Part shown: piece by piece, positions 63,583 to 64,000 of the stretch
Layout: each line of letters begins with the position of its first letter
Numbering within the stretch: position 1 is the stretch's first letter
NCBI RefSeq assembly: GCF_023243115.1
Contig: NZ_CP085081.1
Location: 1,364,001-1,428,000, forward strand
Length of the DNA stretch: 64,000 nucleotides
Direction: 5' to 3'
Source: Sediminicoccus sp. KRV36
GTDB taxonomy: Bacteria > Pseudomonadota > Alphaproteobacteria > Acetobacterales > Acetobacteraceae
Notes under the pieces: generated by a model
The model's input: only the letters and a program-made list of their open reading frames with translations
Database searches by the model: none
Told to the model about the DNA's origin: nothing
Position numbers and translations under genes: made by a program

Positions 63583-63905
63583 AGCCAGGGCGGAAGGCCG
63601 GGGCTGGGCGACGCGGGCAGCTTGTCTTCGTGATCGGCCCCGGTGGTGATCGGAATGCGAAAGGGCGGCGCCCTTTCGCCTGGTAGCCTGGGTTTCAGGG
63701 CTCTGGTTCTGGCACTGACGTCCAGCGGTCAGTCAGCCTGCCGCTCGAGGTGCGTTATGCCTCGCCCCCCGGCCCGCTTTGATTTCAGAGGCGTCCCGGC
63801 CACCTTCCGATCGCCGGGGCTCACATCAGAAGGCCCGGGCAGTTGGTGTCCGGGCATCGTGATCCGCCCCGACGAGCCGATCGGGAAGGATTTTGGTCCA
63901 GACCC
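63583..63905. other. Spacer downstream of rpoH, hairpin but no gene
   Basis: About 320 bases with no frame I would support. It contains one perfect 10-base stem (listed separately). Confidence 0.4.
63657..63679. terminator. Perfect hairpin after rpoH
   Basis: GCGAAAGGGC (63657-63666) and GCCCTTTCGC (63670-63679) form a 10-base perfect stem with loop GGC, 75 bases after the rpoH stop. No T-run follows, so factor-independent termination is uncertain. Confidence 0.5.
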
Positions 63906-64000
63906 TCAGACCCAGAAGCTCTCACCATGCTGGCGCGGCACGAAGCGGCCCGTGCCTGGCCGTGCCAGAACCCGCGTCCCGTCCCAGATGCAGGCGCCGC
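63906..64000 (-). CDS. Possible C-terminal end of a gene entering from the right
   Basis: The minus strand reads GACIWDGTRVLARPGTGRFV then PRQHGESFWV and a TGA at 63908-63906, open to the window edge. The residue make-up (WDGT, aromatic and Gly-rich) looks like the end of a surface or carbohydrate-binding type protein, but ~31 codons are too few to name it. Confidence 0.4.
   Translation of the reverse strand, partial: GACIWDGTRVLARPGTGRFVPRQHGESFWV

Overview
The window is a 64 kb piece of a high-GC alphaproteobacterial chromosome. The protein styles point to the Acetobacteraceae (Roseomonas/Roseococcus-like): Bug-type solute receptors, a short RpoH with its family box, DUF6476 and DUF2256 next to a pseudouridine synthase, and a linked rfbBACD set. 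This assignment is inference, because no rRNA gene is present.

Left part (1-26.6 kb) is ordinary chromosome. It holds the end of serS, an AraC-type regulator divergent from glutaminase glsA, and one long leftward gene train (14.9 to 2.8 kb). The train runs RND membrane-fusion lipoprotein, RND pump, then a Mrp-type cation/proton antiporter (E, F, G, a DUF4040+B fusion, C, D and a second NuoL/MrpA-like subunit) and an AsmA-like protein. Almost every junction is a 4-base stop/start overlap. Then follow an alpha/beta hydrolase, a small basic protein, an AI-2E family exporter, a patatin, a GntP permease, a Bug receptor, an isopropylmalate-dehydrogenase-like enzyme and dTDP-rhamnose synthesis genes rfbB-A-C-D.

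Middle part (26.6-54.5 kb) is accessory in character, with long spacers and mostly envelope, transport and stress genes. It has a caspase-fold-like small protein, an SRPBCC protein with a small MGMT-like protein, and a GH8 endoglucanase coupled to a Tat-exported solute receptor. A two-helix K+ channel, a DUF2955-HlyD pair, a second AI-2E exporter and MarC follow. Next is a decarboxylase-AspT-GltS module that looks like a proton-consuming amino-acid cycle. After it come lipoproteins, a winged-helix/TPR protein, a Rap1a/Tai-like protein, a SulP-HlyD operon, DUF2252 and DUF1622. Four spacers carry a common motif with invariant core GTCACCGT (two copies identical over 24 bp), always upstream of a gene and in the same orientation relative to it. 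I read this as an undescribed local regulon.

Right part (54.5-60.9 kb) is a patchwork island next to a tRNA-Glu(CUC) gene. It contains a bile-acid-symporter-family gene cut off by prophage debris, a lipoprotein, and a glycine-rich adhesin-like gene enclosed by a 35-bp inverted repeat (30 of 35 positions identical). A three-gene cluster (DUF488, an unrecognised 275-residue protein, TIGR02391) completes it. The window ends in ordinary chromosome with DUF2256, DUF6476, an RluA-type pseudouridine synthase and rpoH.
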